NCBI GenBank assembly: GCA_016763395.1
Contig: JAESTW010000424.1
Span: forward strand, 1 to 6,307
Origin: Kofleriaceae bacterium
Lineage (GTDB): Bacteria; Myxococcota_A; Polyangia; Haliangiales; Haliangiaceae
DNA: 6,307 nucleotides
Direction: 5' to 3'
Position numbers and translations under genes: made by a program
The notes under the pieces: generated by a model
What the model was told of the DNA's origin: nothing
Database searches by the model: none
Seen by the model: the letters and a program-made list of their open reading frames with translations, nothing else
Part shown: one piece after another, positions 5,711 through 6,307 of the stretch
How positions within the stretch are numbered: position 1 is the stretch's first letter
How the letters are laid out: each line of letters starts with the position of its first letter

Positions 5711-6307
5711 CTAGGAAATGGTGAAGGGACGCATCCACTTCAGTGGTGGGGTGTCGGACTTGATGGCCGAAATACTAACTGACATGAGCTCCCCGCTTGC
5801 CTGAAGTGCTTTGCCGTGAAGCGTGAGCTTGAGGTGAGTCTCTCCTAAGAGTATGTCTGAAGCGTGTTTTTGTGCGTCGTTCTTGGGTTTGGGATTGAAC
5901 GGGTAGTCCAGCCCGAGAACCAATTCAACTTCGGGCAGTTCGGCTACGTACTGGCCTTTGCTGTCCTTGGCAAACTCCACCTTGATGCCGCCAACTTCGA
6001 TGGAGCTGAATTCACAGTGCTTGATGGCGTCACCTCCCAAAACGACGGAGATTCCGTGTCCTTTACCGCCAATACTGCGAGCAAACATCTCCAGCGTAAA
6101 ATCACTTCCAGACTGAGCTTCCCATGGATCTTGCTTGATTTTAGCAGCGAAGCCAACAGCGGTTTTTCCGTGACTACGAGCAGGATCCCATTTGGCATCC
6201 ACAGCCGCGAGTTCTCCTTCGCTCTTTTGTCCCGAGTTTGGATCGTACGATGTGGTGGCCAGGATGACGAGCTGTCCCTGCGCGTTGAGATGTCCACGAA
6301 GAATGGA
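5711..6307 (-). CDS. Unrecognised protein, N-terminus beyond right edge
   Basis: The frame is open from the right edge to TAG at 5713-5711, giving 198 visible residues. An in-frame GTG at 6202 could start a 163-residue version, but the 35 codons upstream are open and read naturally (GHLNAQGQLVILATTSYDPN), so the gene most likely begins outside the window. The visible part has alternating hydrophobic strands, for example KVEFAKDSKGQYVAEL (109-124) and HLKLTLHGKALQASGELM (158-175), suggesting a mostly beta fold. I see no membrane helix and no known catalytic motif, and only one cysteine (98). The stop lies 12 bases before the ArsA/Get3-like ATPase start, so the two are probably co-expressed. 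Function is not assigned. Confidence 0.75.
   Translation of the reverse strand, partial: SILRGHLNAQGQLVILATTSYDPNSGQKSEGELAAVDAKWDPARSHGKTAVGFAAKIKQDPWEAQSGSDFTLEMFARSIGGKGHGISVVLGGDAIKHCEFSSIEVGGIKVEFAKDSKGQYVAELPEVELVLGLDYPFNPKPKNDAQKHASDILLGETHLKLTLHGKALQASGELMSVSISAIKSDTPPLKWMRPFTIS

Noticed and set aside
5711..6202. Complete 163-residue gene starting at GTG 6202
   Set aside because: The same frame remains open to the window edge with protein-like sequence and no ribosome binding site is seen before the GTG, so a truncated longer gene is more likely.

Overview
The window carries seven protein genes in two convergent blocks. I see no rRNA, tRNA, CRISPR array or insertion sequence. Base composition looks roughly balanced by eye. 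The protein set (signal-peptide proteins with PEGA domains, a single-domain ArsA/Get3-like ATPase, a coiled-coil lipoprotein and an Asp-box propeller protein) fits a Gram-negative bacterium. It is reminiscent of Myxococcota and other former Deltaproteobacteria, but this placement is inferred from gene content only and is tentative.

Plus strand (161-2326): a lipoprotein with a long charged coiled coil, including six near-identical heptads, is followed after 15 bases by a cytoplasmic-looking Asp-box beta-propeller protein of the sialidase superfamily. The two are probably co-transcribed, although nothing links them functionally. The first 160 bases hold no gene I can assign. Several short open frames cross them, one ending in a TAATG overlap with the lipoprotein start.

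Minus strand (6307 down to 2355): five genes read in one direction with small gaps or an overlap, so they look like one operon. In transcription order they are: an unrecognised protein cut by the right edge; 12 bases later an ArsA/Get3-like P-loop ATPase with an altered Walker A (GKGGVGRST) and altered switch I; 60 bases later a small secreted protein, probably a lipoprotein; 45 bases later an envelope protein with a CsgG/TolB-N-like domain, a PEGA domain and a C-terminal membrane segment; and an overlapping paralogue of that protein. The last plus gene and the last minus gene end only 28 bases apart.

The most interesting unit is this minus-strand operon. It pairs a cytosolic NTPase of a family best known for handling tail-anchored membrane proteins or arsenite with two paralogous exported proteins that carry a single hydrophobic segment near the C-terminus. 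No arsenic-resistance partner and no cysteine for metal binding is present, so arsenite transport is unlikely. The real role is unknown.
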